The notes below the pieces were generated by a model. The model had not been told where the DNA came from. It searched no databases and saw nothing but the letters and a program-made list of their open reading frames with translations. The translations under genes were made by a program, and so were the position numbers. From Luteimonas granuli (GTDB lineage: Bacteria > Pseudomonadota > Gammaproteobacteria > Xanthomonadales > Xanthomonadaceae), in the NCBI RefSeq assembly GCF_007795095.1, contig NZ_CP042218.1:1674001-1738000 (forward strand): a stretch of 64,000 bases of DNA, in the 5' to 3' direction. Below, piece after piece: positions 53,674 to 62,487 of this stretch (within the stretch, counting starts at the first letter, position 1; each line of letters opens with the position of its first letter).

Positions 53674-56488
53674 TCAGGCCGGCGGCGGATCGCAGCGCCG
53701 GCGCCAGCGCTGGACCTCGCGCACCACCACTCCGCCTTCGGGGCGGACCATGTCGATCCGTTGCCCGAGGGCGCTGAACATCGCCAGCGACTCCTTGCGC
53801 CGCGGGCCCCGGCAACGCAGCCCGGCGGCGGCGGCGCGCGCACTCCATACGATGCCGCGCAGCTCCGGATCCGATTCGGGCAGGCTGGCGAGGCGGTCCA
53901 GCCCGGCCAGCGCGCCCTCGGAGCCGTTCTCCGCCTCCAGCCGCGCCAGCGCCAGCTCCGGCGCGGCGCGCGGCGGGATGCGTCGAGCCGTGGGCCGCGC
54001 CGGTCAGCGCCGCAGCGCGCCGCAGCGTCGCCAGCGCCTTGTCGTACCGCCCGCGGGCAGCCTCCACTTCGCCCAGGAGCCGCAGGGTATCGCCGATGAG
54101 AGCGTGGTCGCGGTCGTGTTCGCCGCGCAGCCGCAGCGATTCCTCGAGCGCGGCCGCGGCCTGGGCCTGTGCACCGGCTTCATGCAGCACCCGTGCTTCG
54201 TTGAACAGCGCCGTCGCCAGCATGGCCGGCTCGTCCAGTGCGCGCCATGTCGCGGTGACGGCGCGCAGCCCGGCGATCGCCTCGTCGAGATCGCCGCGCT
54301 CCCAGGCCACCATCGCCATGCTTGTGCCGTTGCGGGCGACGTCGGCATGCCGGGTGCCCAGCCGCGACACCAGCCAGGCCTGGGCGTCGCGGAAGATCAC
54401 ATCGGCCTCGCCCAGGCGGCCACCGTCGAGGAGCAGCATGGCCAGCTGCCGGCGAGCGTCCACGGTCGCGCGATGATCCGTGCCGTGGACCTCCAGGGCG
54501 AGCTCCAGCGCTTCGCGGCAGTCGGCCTCGGCTGCGTCCAGGTCGCCGAGTTCGCGCTGCAGCAGGCAGGTCGAGCGCAGGATGTCGACCGCCTGCCGAT
54601 GCCTCGGACCCACGCGCGCGCGCAGCAGCGCGAGCGCCGCGCGCTGTTCGCGCAGGGCCAGTGCGTTCTGGCCGGTGGCCGCGCGCAGGCTGGCGAGGTC
54701 GGAGAGGTTCTCGACTTCGCCGGCTTCGTTGCCGGGCAGGCCGCGGCGGATCGCCAGCGATCTCGCGAAGCCCGCGCGCGCGGCGTCGAACTCGCCGCGG
54801 TCGCGCAGGCATCGCGCGAACTGGGTATGGAAGTCCGCGGCGAGCGAGGACAGGCGCTCCTGTTCGCGCAGCGCCAGCGCCTGCATCGGCTGCATCACGT
54901 CGCGGCAGATGTCGGCCCGGCCGAGCAGGCGGTGGGTGCGGCCCAGGTCGGCGGCCGCCTGCAGCAGCAGCCCGGGCGGTGGCTCGGGGATGCCCGAGAT
55001 GATCGCCGCCTGGCGCTGCTGCAGATGCAGCGCCACCGCGTAGTCGCCCAGGCTCGCGCGCAGGCGCCCGACCACGCCCAGCAGCTCGGCCAGCGCCACC
55101 GGCTGCTGCGCGAGCTCGAGCTCACCGCTGCGCACGCCGTCCTCGAGCAGCCAGCGCACGTCCAGCGGTGTTCCGCCGGGTGCGCTGCCCGCGTTCTCGA
55201 ACAGGCCGATCATGAAGCTCTGCAGCGCGCGCGCCCGCGCCGCCTGCTGCATCGCCTGCTGCGCCTGCCAGGCCACGATCGCCAGTGCCGCGACCATCAC
55301 CGACAGCACCGCGACGCCGGTCCCCAGCGCCCAGCGGTGGCGCACCATGTACTTGCGCGCGCGATATCCCAGGCTCTGCGCGCGCGCGCGCACCGGTCTG
55401 CCGTCGAGGTAGCGACGCAGGTCCTGGGCCAGGGCGTCGGCCGAGGCGTACCGCTGCTCCGGAGCCTTGGACAGCGCCTTGAGCACGATATTGTCCAGGT
55501 CGCCGGCGATCCGGCGGGCATCTCGCCGCAGCTGCGCCGGCGCGCCGCGGATGCGGCTCGTGTTCCGCTGCAGAGCCACCGACGGGCGCAGCGGATCGGC
55601 GCTCAGGATCGCCTCCTCCCACTCCGCGTCGCTGGGGCGGCGGAGCCGGTAGGGCTTGTCTCCGGCCAGCATCTCGTAGAGCACCACGCCCAGCGAGTAC
55701 ACGTCGGTCATGGTCGTGACCGGCTCGCCCCGGACCTGCTCCGGAGCGGCGTAGTGCAGGGTGAACGCGCGGGCATCGGCGCGCGTGCTCTCGGGGCCGC
55801 CGTCGGGCGTGTCGAGCAGTTTGGCGATGCCGAAGTCGAGCAGACGGACCTCGTCCAGCGGCGTCACCAGGATGTTCGAAGGCTTCAGGTCGCGGTGCAC
55901 GATCAGGTTGGCATGAGCGTGGCTGACCGCCTCGCAGACCTGCAGGAACAGGCGCAGCCGCGCCTCCACGGAGGGTGCCCGCGAGCGGCACCAGTCCGTG
56001 ATCGGTTCACCGTCGACGTACTCCAGCGCGAGGTAGGGCTGCTGGTCGGCGCTGATGCCGGCGTCGAGCAGGCGCGCGATGTGGGCGTGGCCGAGCCGCG
56101 CAAGGATCTGCCGTTCGCGGGTGAAGCGCAGGCGCAGGTCGGGGTCGGCCAGCCCGGGGCGCAGCAGCTTCAGCGCCACCTGGCGCTGGTACATGCCGTC
56201 GGCGCGGCTGGCCAGCCAGACCTGGCCCATGCCGCCCTCGCCCAGCATGCGTTCCAGCCGGTAGGGGCCGACGAGCACGCCGGCGCGGGCCAGCGGAAGC
56301 TGCGAGACCACGGGTTCGGCGAGGAAATCCTCCCGGCCTTCTTCCAGTCCGAGCAGGCCCTCGAGCTCGGCGGCCAGGGCCGGGTCGTCCGTGCGCATCG
56401 AGGCGAGCCTGTGGGCGCGCGCGCCGGGCTCGAGCTCGAGCAGAGCGTCGAGCAGCGGGGACAGGCGCTGCCAGCGGTCGGGATCCAT
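53674..56488 (-). CDS. Ser/Thr protein kinase with membrane anchor and TPR-like domain, frameshifted near the C-terminus
   Basis: Cytoplasmic kinase domain: Gly-rich loop GEGGMGQVWLA (83-93), Lys107, HRDLKPSN (catalytic Asp200), DFG (218-220), APEQ. One membrane helix lies at about 390-412, and a TPR-like tail follows. As read, the frame leaves the kinase sequence after residue 842 (HPAARRA) and runs on over tdk for another 370 residues to 52856. Removing one base near 53958-53970 restores a natural end (ELALARLEAENG and on) with a stop at 53674-53676, giving 937 residues and ending just before tdk. A one-base insertion or sequencing error is likely. It is the partner of the ECF sigma factor encoded upstream. 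Confidence 0.82.
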
Positions 56489-56511
56489 GCCAGGCCCCGT
56501 CCCGCGCTCCG

Positions 56512-57078
56512 TCAGTCGGCCTTCAGCGAGGCGAGAAGATAGAGCCTCGCTTTCTGCCAGTCGCGGCGGATGCTGCGCTCCGAGCGTTGCAGCAGCTCCG
56601 CGATCTCGAGCTCCGAGAGGCCGGCGAAGTACCGCAGCTCCACCACGTGCGCCAGGCGCTCGTCGACCGCCGCCAGCCGGGTCAGCGCGGTGTCCAGGGC
56701 AAGCATTTCCTCGTCCAGGCGCAGGCCGCCCTCGATGTCCTCGGGCAGGTCGGTGACCCGGTGCAGGTCGCCGCCGCGCTTCTGCGCCATGCGCTGCCGC
56801 GCGTAGTCGACCACCACGCTGCGCATGGCGGAGGCGGCATAGGCGAAGAAGTGGGCGCGGTCGTCGAAATGCGCCTCGCGGCGGCCGATCAGCTTCAGGT
56901 AGGCCTCGTGGACCAGGGCGGTGGCATCCAGTGTCTGCCCGTACTGACCGGCCAGCTGGCGCCGGGCCATGCCGTGCAGCTCCTGGTAGAGCGCGGCGAG
57001 CACGTGGTCGAGCGCGCCGCGGTCACCGTCGCGGGCGGCGTCGAGCAACAGCGTGATGTTTCCTGCGGTGTCGGCCAT
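56512..57078 (-). CDS. ECF sigma factor of the EcfP-like (TIGR02999) group
   Basis: 188 residues. Sigma region 2 (about 25-90) and region 4 with its helix-turn-helix (LSELEIAELLQRSERSIRRDW). In region 2.2, where most ECF factors have the acidic pair of a DAED motif, this one reads DATALVHEAY, with Thr53 in the acidic position. In Xanthomonas EcfP a Thr at this place is phosphorylated by the neighbouring kinase PknS to switch the factor on. The adjacent kinase here makes the same mechanism likely. A -10-like TATGAT lies upstream. Confidence 0.88.
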   Translation of the reverse strand: MADTAGNITLLLDAARDGDRGALDHVLAALYQELHGMARRQLAGQYGQTLDATALVHEAYLKLIGRREAHFDDRAHFFAYAASAMRSVVVDYARQRMAQKRGGDLHRVTDLPEDIEGGLRLDEEMLALDTALTRLAAVDERLAHVVELRYFAGLSELEIAELLQRSERSIRRDWQKARLYLLASLKAD

Positions 57079-57113
57079 GGGCCCCCTCTCTCAACCGATC
57101 ATAGCGCCGCCGC

Positions 57114-57938
57114 TCAGCGCTGGCAGGCCGCGCACCAGACCGTGGTCCGCTGGGCGATCGTCGCCTGGCGGAGTGGACGGCCGCAGCGCGGGCAGGGCTC
57201 GCCGCCGCGGCCGTACGCGGAGAGCTCCTGTTCAAAGTAGCCGGGAGCGCCGTCAGGGGAGATGAAGTCGCGCAGGGTGGTGCCGCCGCGGTCGATGGCC
57301 CCGGCCAGGACCCGGCGGATCTCTTCCGCGATCCGCCCGTAGCGCTCCCGCGACACCCGCCCGGCCGCGCGCAGCGGCGACACTCCCGCGGCGAACAGGG
57401 CCTCGGCCACATAGATGTTGCCCACGCCGACCACCACCCGCTGGTCCATGAGGAAGGCCTTCACGGGGGCCCTGCGCCCGCGGCTGCGCTCGAACAGGTG
57501 GTCGCCGTCGAACGCCTCGCCCAGCGGCTCCGGGCCCAGTCCGGCGAGCAGCGGATGCAGTTCGCCCGGTGGCTGCCACAGGAGGCTGCCGAAGCGCCGC
57601 GGATCGGTGAAGCGAAGCACCCGCATGGGGCCGCCGCGGCCGGCAAGCGCGATGTCGACGTGGTCGTGAAGGCCGGCCGGAGTGTCCACCGGCAGCACGC
57701 GCAGGCTGCCGGACATGCCGAGGTGGAGCAGGGCGCTGCCGGCGGCGGTGTCGAGCAGGAGGTACTTCGCACGCCGGCGCACGGCGTCGATGCGCTGCCC
57801 GGGCAGCCGTTCGCCGACCTCGGGCGGGATCGGCCAGCGCAGGTCGGGGCGACGCAGCAGCACGCGTTCGACTCTCGCGCCTTCGAGGTGCGGCGCCAGG
57901 CCGCGGCGGGTGGTTTCGACTTCGGGCAGCTCGGGCAT
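57114..57938 (-). CDS. mutM: Formamidopyrimidine-DNA glycosylase
   Basis: 274 residues. The N-terminal MPELPEVE puts the catalytic Pro and Glu at positions 2 and 3, and the zinc finger CPRCG..CAAC closes the C-terminus. It removes oxidised purines such as 8-oxoguanine. The start is at ATG 57938; the frame is open to 58052 but the N-terminal Pro-Glu must follow the initiator. Confidence 0.95.
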   Translation of the reverse strand: MPELPEVETTRRGLAPHLEGARVERVLLRRPDLRWPIPPEVGERLPGQRIDAVRRRAKYLLLDTAAGSALLHLGMSGSLRVLPVDTPAGLHDHVDIALAGRGGPMRVLRFTDPRRFGSLLWQPPGELHPLLAGLGPEPLGEAFDGDHLFERSRGRRAPVKAFLMDQRVVVGVGNIYVAEALFAAGVSPLRAAGRVSRERYGRIAEEIRRVLAGAIDRGGTTLRDFISPDGAPGYFEQELSAYGRGGEPCPRCGRPLRQATIAQRTTVWCAACQR

Positions 57939-58087
57939 GAGCGGGAGCGTGGGGGCGCGGGCACCGCGCCACAAGCCGCGGTGGGAAGGTGAATCGGGGC
58001 GGCGCCATGCGCCGCCGCAGGGATGGCAATCGCCAGGGCCACGTCCCATCATGGGGCGGTACCTCCCGTCATCTCCTTCTCCCGCTC

Positions 58088-59296
58088 ATGTCCGCTTCCC
58101 TGCTCGATTTCCTCGCCGGCGGCCTGGTCCAGTCCGGCTTCTGGGGCCTGTTCGCGTATTTCCTGGTCGTCACCCAGCTGACCATCTTCACGGTCACGCT
58201 CTACCTGCACCGCAGCCAGACCCATCGCGGCGTCGACTTCCACCCCGCGCTGGCGCACTTCTTCCGATTCTGGTGCTGGCTCACCACCTCGATGATCACG
58301 AAGGAGTGGGTGGCCATCCATCGCAAGCACCACGCGCGCTGTGAGACCGAGGAGGATCCGCACAGCCCGATGCACAAGGGCATCAAGGCGGTCTTCTGGC
58401 GCGGCGCCGAGCTTTACCGCGAGGCGCGCGCCAACCGCGCCGACATGGAGCAGTACGGCCGCGGCACGCCCGACGACTGGATCGAGCGCAAGCTCTACAC
58501 TCCGCACGCGACCATGGGCCCGGTGCTGATGCTGGCCATCAACATCGTGCTGTTCGGCGCCGCGGGCGTCGCGATCTGGGCGATCCAGATGGCGTGGATC
58601 CCGTTCTGGGCCGCCGGCGTGGTCAACGGACTCGGCCACTGGTGGGGCTATCGCAACTTCGAGACTTCCGACACCGCCACCAACCTCAGCCCTTGGGGCG
58701 TATGGATCGGCGGCGAGGAGCTGCACAACAACCACCACGCCTTCCCGAGCTCCGCCAGGTTCGCGCTGCGCCGCTGGGAGTTCGACATCGGCTGGGCCGC
58801 GATCCGTGGCCTCCAGGCGCTGCGCTTGGCCAGGGTGCTGCGCGTCGCGCCCTCGCTCGACGTGCGGCCGAACATCCATGTTCCCGACTCGGACACCCTC
58901 AAGGCCCTGCTGGCCCTGCGCTTCCAGGCCATGACCGACTACCAGAAGCGGGTGCTCAAGCCGGCGCTGCGCGAGGAGGCCGCCAACGCCGGCGCGAAGC
59001 TGCGCGCGCTGCTCCCGCGCAAGCTGCGCCGCGGCCTGGTCGACGACGGCCGCTGGCTGCAGCCCGACGCGCGTGCGCAGCTGCATGACTGGGTCGAGCA
59101 GCGTCCGCGGATCCGGACCCTGGTGGAGTATCGCGCGCGCCTGGCGGCGGTGCTCGAGGCGCGCAGCCACACCGCCGCCGAGTCGCTCGCCCACCTGCAG
59201 GCCTGGTGCCGGGAGGCCGAGGCCAGCGGCATCCGCGCGCTGCAGGACTACGCGGCACGCCTGAAGGGCTATTCGTTGCAGCCGGCGCGAGGCTGA
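58088..59296 (+). CDS. Membrane fatty acid desaturase
   Basis: 402 residues. The three His boxes of membrane desaturases are present: HRSQTH, HRKHH and HNNHH, among four membrane helices. Probable acyl-CoA or acyl-lipid delta-9 activity. The C-terminal 120 residues are a charged helical extension (an Arg/Ala-rich part) without a recognised fold. Start at the ATG 58088, directly before the first membrane part; upstream frame is open to 57989 without a signal. Confidence 0.88.
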   Translation: MSASLLDFLAGGLVQSGFWGLFAYFLVVTQLTIFTVTLYLHRSQTHRGVDFHPALAHFFRFWCWLTTSMITKEWVAIHRKHHARCETEEDPHSPMHKGIKAVFWRGAELYREARANRADMEQYGRGTPDDWIERKLYTPHATMGPVLMLAINIVLFGAAGVAIWAIQMAWIPFWAAGVVNGLGHWWGYRNFETSDTATNLSPWGVWIGGEELHNNHHAFPSSARFALRRWEFDIGWAAIRGLQALRLARVLRVAPSLDVRPNIHVPDSDTLKALLALRFQAMTDYQKRVLKPALREEAANAGAKLRALLPRKLRRGLVDDGRWLQPDARAQLHDWVEQRPRIRTLVEYRARLAAVLEARSHTAAESLAHLQAWCREAEASGIRALQDYAARLKGYSLQPARG

Positions 59297-59309
59297 CGGG
59301 GGCGACGCC

Positions 59310-59732
59310 GTGGACGCGTCGATCCAGTGCGACCCCTTCGGACGGCCCGGCTGGAAACAGCCGGGCCGTCGCATTGCGGGCATCACCCGTGGTGCGCTGG
59401 TCGTCTGGGTATCCGGCTCCGCCCTGGCTCTGGCCATGGCCGCGCCGGTGCGAGGCCAGGTCATGGCGACCGGTGACTACATCGCACGCATGGATGCCGA
59501 CGGCGACGGCCGGGTGTCGCTGGCTGAATACCTCGACTGGATGGGCTACGCCTTCCATGCGATGGACCGCAACGGTGACGGCGTGCTCACGCCCGACGAA
59601 GTGCCGGGCGGACGCGGTCCCGCGCTGAGCCTGGAGGGGCATCGCGAGCGCCTCGCGGCCACCTTCGCGCGCCAGGACGTCAACCGCGACGGCTTCCTCG
59701 ATGCCAGGGAGCTGGCCGCGCCGCCGCGGTAG
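59310..59732 (+). CDS. EF-hand calcium-binding protein
   Basis: 140 residues from a GTG at 59310. A membrane-like segment at about 30-48 ([15 protein letters not shown]) could be a signal peptide. Three EF-hand loops follow: [24 protein letters not shown] and [12 protein letters not shown]. Probably periplasmic calcium binding. The first 25 or so codons hold a perfect hairpin (59341-59370). Begins 13 bases after the desaturase stop. Confidence 0.75.
   Translation: MDASIQCDPFGRPGWKQPGRRIAGITRGALVVWVSGSALALAMAAPVRGQVMATGDYIARMDADGDGRVSLAEYLDWMGYAFHAMDRNGDGVLTPDEVPGGRGPALSLEGHRERLAATFARQDVNRDGFLDARELAAPPR
59341..59370. other. Perfect 13-base stem with GAAA loop
   Basis: GACGGCCCGGCTG (59341-59353) pairs exactly with 59358-59370 around a GAAA tetraloop. 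It lies just after the desaturase gene and in the first codons of the EF-hand gene. No T tract follows. It could end or stabilise the desaturase message or control EF-hand translation. Confidence 0.7.
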
Positions 59733-59870
59733 CGCCGCCTTCCGGCATTCCGCCCGTCCGCCCGGAGGCCACGGCGGCGGCACGGCCCACCTACTACCAA
59801 AGTCGTCTGTCCGCTGCGTCGTTCCTGCTCCTACATTCGGCGCGAGTCCGAATTCCGGGAGGGACCTGCA

Positions 59871-60179
59871 ATGACCAACGACGTGGTGGAGCGGGTGCTC
59901 GCGCACCCCAAGTACCAGGAGTTGCACAGGCGGCGCGGTCGCGCCAGCCTCGGCTTCTTCCTGCTGATGCTGGCGATCTATGCCGGTTTCATCCTGACCC
60001 TCGCCTTCTGGCCCGACGTGTTCGCGCAGCCGCTGGCGGCGGGCATGACCATGAGCGTGGGGGTGTTCACCGCGGTGCTGGTGGCGATCAGCGCGGTCGC
60101 GATGATCGCGGCCTACGTGCGCCTGTCGAACAAGCACTACGACCCGCTGATCGCCGCCATCGTGAGGGACGTGACATGA
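59871..60179 (+). CDS. yjcH: DUF485 inner membrane protein (YjcH-like)
   Basis: 102 residues with two membrane helices and the DUF485 pattern ([20 protein letters not shown] at the start). It always sits before actP in enterobacteria and is thought to be a small partner of the acetate symporter. Strong ribosome site (GGAGGG). Its stop overlaps the actP start (ATGA, 60176-60179). Confidence 0.9.
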   Translation: MTNDVVERVLAHPKYQELHRRRGRASLGFFLLMLAIYAGFILTLAFWPDVFAQPLAAGMTMSVGVFTAVLVAISAVAMIAAYVRLSNKHYDPLIAAIVRDVT

Positions 60180-61846
60180 GGGCCGCGCACGCCATTGCCG
60201 CGGCGCTCGCCGCGGCCCTGCTCCCGCTTCCGGCGTTCGCGCAGGCGCCCGGGCAGGCCAACACGCCGGCCATCGTGATGTTCCTGATCTTCATCGTCGC
60301 GACCATGTACATCACGTACTGGGCGGCCAAGCGCACCCGGACCACGTCCGACTTCTACACCGCCGGCGGCGGCATCACCGGCTTCCAGAACGGGCTGGCG
60401 ATCGCCGGCGACTACCTGTCGGCGGCGTCCTTCCTCGGCATCGCCGGCATGGTCTACGTCAGCGGCTTCGACGGCATGATCTATGCCATCGGCTTCCTCT
60501 TCGGCTGGCCGGTGGTGATGTTCCTGATCGCCGAACGGCTCAGGAACCTGGGCCGCTACAACTTCGCCGACGTGACCTCGTACCGGCTGTCGGAGACGCC
60601 GCTGCGCGTGCTCGCGGCCAGCGCCTCGCTGCTGGTGATCGCGCTGTACCTGATCGCGCAGATGGTGGGCGCGGGCAAGCTGATCGTGCTGCTGTTCGGC
60701 ATCCGCTACGAGCTGGCGGTGGTGATCGTGGGTGCGCTGATGATCCTCTACGTGGGCTTCGGCGGCATGACCGCGACCACCTGGGTGCAGATCATCAAGG
60801 CGGTGCTGATGCTGTTCGGCGCCACCCTGATGGCCTTCCTCGTGCTGGCGGCGTTCAAGTTCAACCCCGACGCCATGCTGGCCGAGGCGGTCCGCGTGCA
60901 CCCGACCGGCAGCGCGATCATGGCCCCGGGCTCCCAGGTCAGCAGCAACCCGCTGAATGCACTGTCGCTCGGCATCGCGCTGGCCTTCGGCACCGCGGGC
61001 CTGCCGCACATCCTGATGCGCTTCTTCACCGTCCCCAATGCCAAGGAGGCGCGCAAGTCGGTGATCTGGGCCAGTTCCTTCATCGGCTACTTCTACCTGC
61101 TGACCTTCATCATCGGCTTCGGCGGCATCGCCCTGCTGGTGCGGAACCCGCAGTTCTTCGAAGTCGCGTCGGACGGTTCGTTCGACATGATCAAGGGCCT
61201 GATCGGCGGCACCAACATGGTCGCGGTGCACCTCGCCAACGCGGTCGGTGGCAGCCTGCTGCTGGGCTTCCTGGCCGCGGTCACCTTCGCCACGATCGTG
61301 GCAGTGGTGGCGGGCCTGACCCTGGCCGGCGCGGCGGCGATCTCGCACGACCTCTATGCCAACGTCTTCGCGCGCGGCAAGGCGACGGAGGCGAAGCAGC
61401 TGAAGATCTCGCGCATCTCCACGGTGACGCTGGGCGTGATCGCGATCCTGCTGGGCATCGTGTTCGAGAACCAGAACGTGGCCTTCATGGTCGGCCTGGC
61501 CTTCGCGGTCGCGGCCAGCGCAAACTTCCCGGTGCTGGTGCTGTCGATCGCCTGGCGCGGCTGCACCACGCGCGGGGCGACCATCGGCGGTTTCATCGGC
61601 CTGTTCGTCGCGACGCTCTGGGTCGTGCTGAGCAGCACGGTCTGGGTGGACGTGTTCGGCAACGCCGCGCCGATCGTCCCGTTCCCGAACCCGGGCATCC
61701 TGTCGATCCCGCTGGCCTTCGTCGCGATCTGGCTGTTCTCCACGCTCGACCGGAGCCAGCGGGCCGTGCAGGAACGCGCGGCGTTCGACGCGCTGCGGGT
61801 GCGCAGCGAGACCGGCATCGGTGCCTCGTCGGCGAGCGACCATTGA
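60176..61846 (+). CDS. actP: Cation/acetate symporter
   Basis: 556 residues. Signal peptide at the N-terminus ([10 protein letters not shown]), then about thirteen membrane helices of the sodium:solute symporter family, with the sodium-site sequence [13 protein letters not shown]. It takes up acetate and glycolate with a cation. Coupled with the upstream DUF485 gene. A strong terminator follows 33 bases after the stop. Confidence 0.93.
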   Translation: MRAAHAIAAALAAALLPLPAFAQAPGQANTPAIVMFLIFIVATMYITYWAAKRTRTTSDFYTAGGGITGFQNGLAIAGDYLSAASFLGIAGMVYVSGFDGMIYAIGFLFGWPVVMFLIAERLRNLGRYNFADVTSYRLSETPLRVLAASASLLVIALYLIAQMVGAGKLIVLLFGIRYELAVVIVGALMILYVGFGGMTATTWVQIIKAVLMLFGATLMAFLVLAAFKFNPDAMLAEAVRVHPTGSAIMAPGSQVSSNPLNALSLGIALAFGTAGLPHILMRFFTVPNAKEARKSVIWASSFIGYFYLLTFIIGFGGIALLVRNPQFFEVASDGSFDMIKGLIGGTNMVAVHLANAVGGSLLLGFLAAVTFATIVAVVAGLTLAGAAAISHDLYANVFARGKATEAKQLKISRISTVTLGVIAILLGIVFENQNVAFMVGLAFAVAASANFPVLVLSIAWRGCTTRGATIGGFIGLFVATLWVVLSSTVWVDVFGNAAPIVPFPNPGILSIPLAFVAIWLFSTLDRSQRAVQERAAFDALRVRSETGIGASSASDH

Positions 61847-61879
61847 TCCGCGTCGCATAGCGGCACTGCAATGAAGGAG

Positions 61880-61908
61880 GGGGCGTGCATGGTGCACGCC
61901 CCTTTTTT
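61880..61908 (+). terminator. Strong rho-independent terminator of actP
   Basis: A perfect 10-base stem (GGGGCGTGCA/TGCACGCCCC) around a TGG loop and followed by six T (61903-61908). It lies 33 bases after the actP stop. Confidence 0.92.
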
Positions 61909-61933
61909 CTGGTTCTTCTCCCGATCGCGGAGA

Positions 61934-61998
61934 CGCTCCGTTCGAGTCCGGGTCGGCCGCCACGGGCGCTCCGTTCGAGTGCTCGCCGCCCGCCACGG
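61934..61998. repeat. Two tandem 33-base units
   Basis: Two copies of CGCTCCGTTCGAGT followed by a CCGCCACGG box, starting at 61934 and 61967. They recall, in inverted form, the tandem units of copy 1. Confidence 0.75.
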
Positions 61999-62102
61999 AC
62001 GCAGGGGGGATGCCCAGCCGGATTCTCCGCGTCCTGCTGCCAGATCCGGCCGCCGGCCATCCATGGCCGGCTCTGGGCATCCCCCCTGCATCCGCGGCGG
62101 GC
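61988..62102. repeat. Stem-loop module in inverted orientation
   Basis: Arms 61988-62016 and 62074-62102 (29 bases, 27 matches). The loop is the reverse complement of the loops of the other two modules, with the ACGCGGAG box on the other strand. Confidence 0.8.
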
Positions 62103-62233
62103 ACGACCTTTCGCGGGGTCTGGAAGATTTTCAAGAGCGACGCCTACGTCGAAAAGGAGAGCGTCATGACCGGGAGCAGCCCGACTCTGCCGCTCCTGAT
62201 CTTCCCTCCCGAAGCCGCAGAACGCCGGAGCCC

Positions 62234-62341
62234 GTCCCGCGTACAGGGGGTGTGCGGACAGCCGGCCATGGATGGCCGGCGGCCGGCAGTGGGAGCAGGA
62301 CGCGGAGACTGCCGGGGAAGCACACCCCCTGTGCGTGGGGC
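62234..62341. repeat. Stem-loop module in forward orientation
   Basis: Arms 62234-62255 and 62320-62341 with 19 of 22 matches. Left arm identical to copy 1. The right arm has three changes. Confidence 0.82.
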
Positions 62342-62404
62342 GGGCTGCGCGGACCCCAACGAAGCGGCCGAACCGTTTTTTTGACCACAGCCCTGAAACG
62401 CGAA

Positions 62405-62431
62405 ACGCCCGGCACCAGGAGTGCCGGGCGT
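62405..62431 (-). terminator. Terminator of the porin gene
   Basis: A perfect 11-base stem (ACGCCCGGCAC with GTGCCGGGCGT) around a 5-base loop, 57 bases after the porin stop on the minus strand, followed by a short T-rich stretch. The T tract is broken by GCG, so strength is moderate. Confidence 0.75.
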
Positions 62432-62487
62432 GCATCGCAACGGGGGAGCGGAGACCCGCGGCGCCTGGCGGCGCTGCGGGGTGGGGC

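Larger units (their letters stand above)
61909..62370. repeat. Dispersed mosaic repeat, copy 2
   Basis: The non-coding gap between the convergent actP and porin genes. It starts with the GGTTCTTCTCCCG box (61911-61923), two 33-base tandem units, an inverted stem-loop module, the shared core and a second stem-loop module in forward orientation. It lies between two terminators. Fragments of open frame inside it have no family resemblance. Confidence 0.8.

Noticed and set aside
53750-56542. 930-codon plus-strand frame
   Set aside because: Antisense to the Ser/Thr kinase, which has clear kinase motifs.
61909-62435. Small open frames in the repeat gap between actP and the porin
   Set aside because: They fall within inverted and tandem repeats, have no ribosome site and no family similarity.
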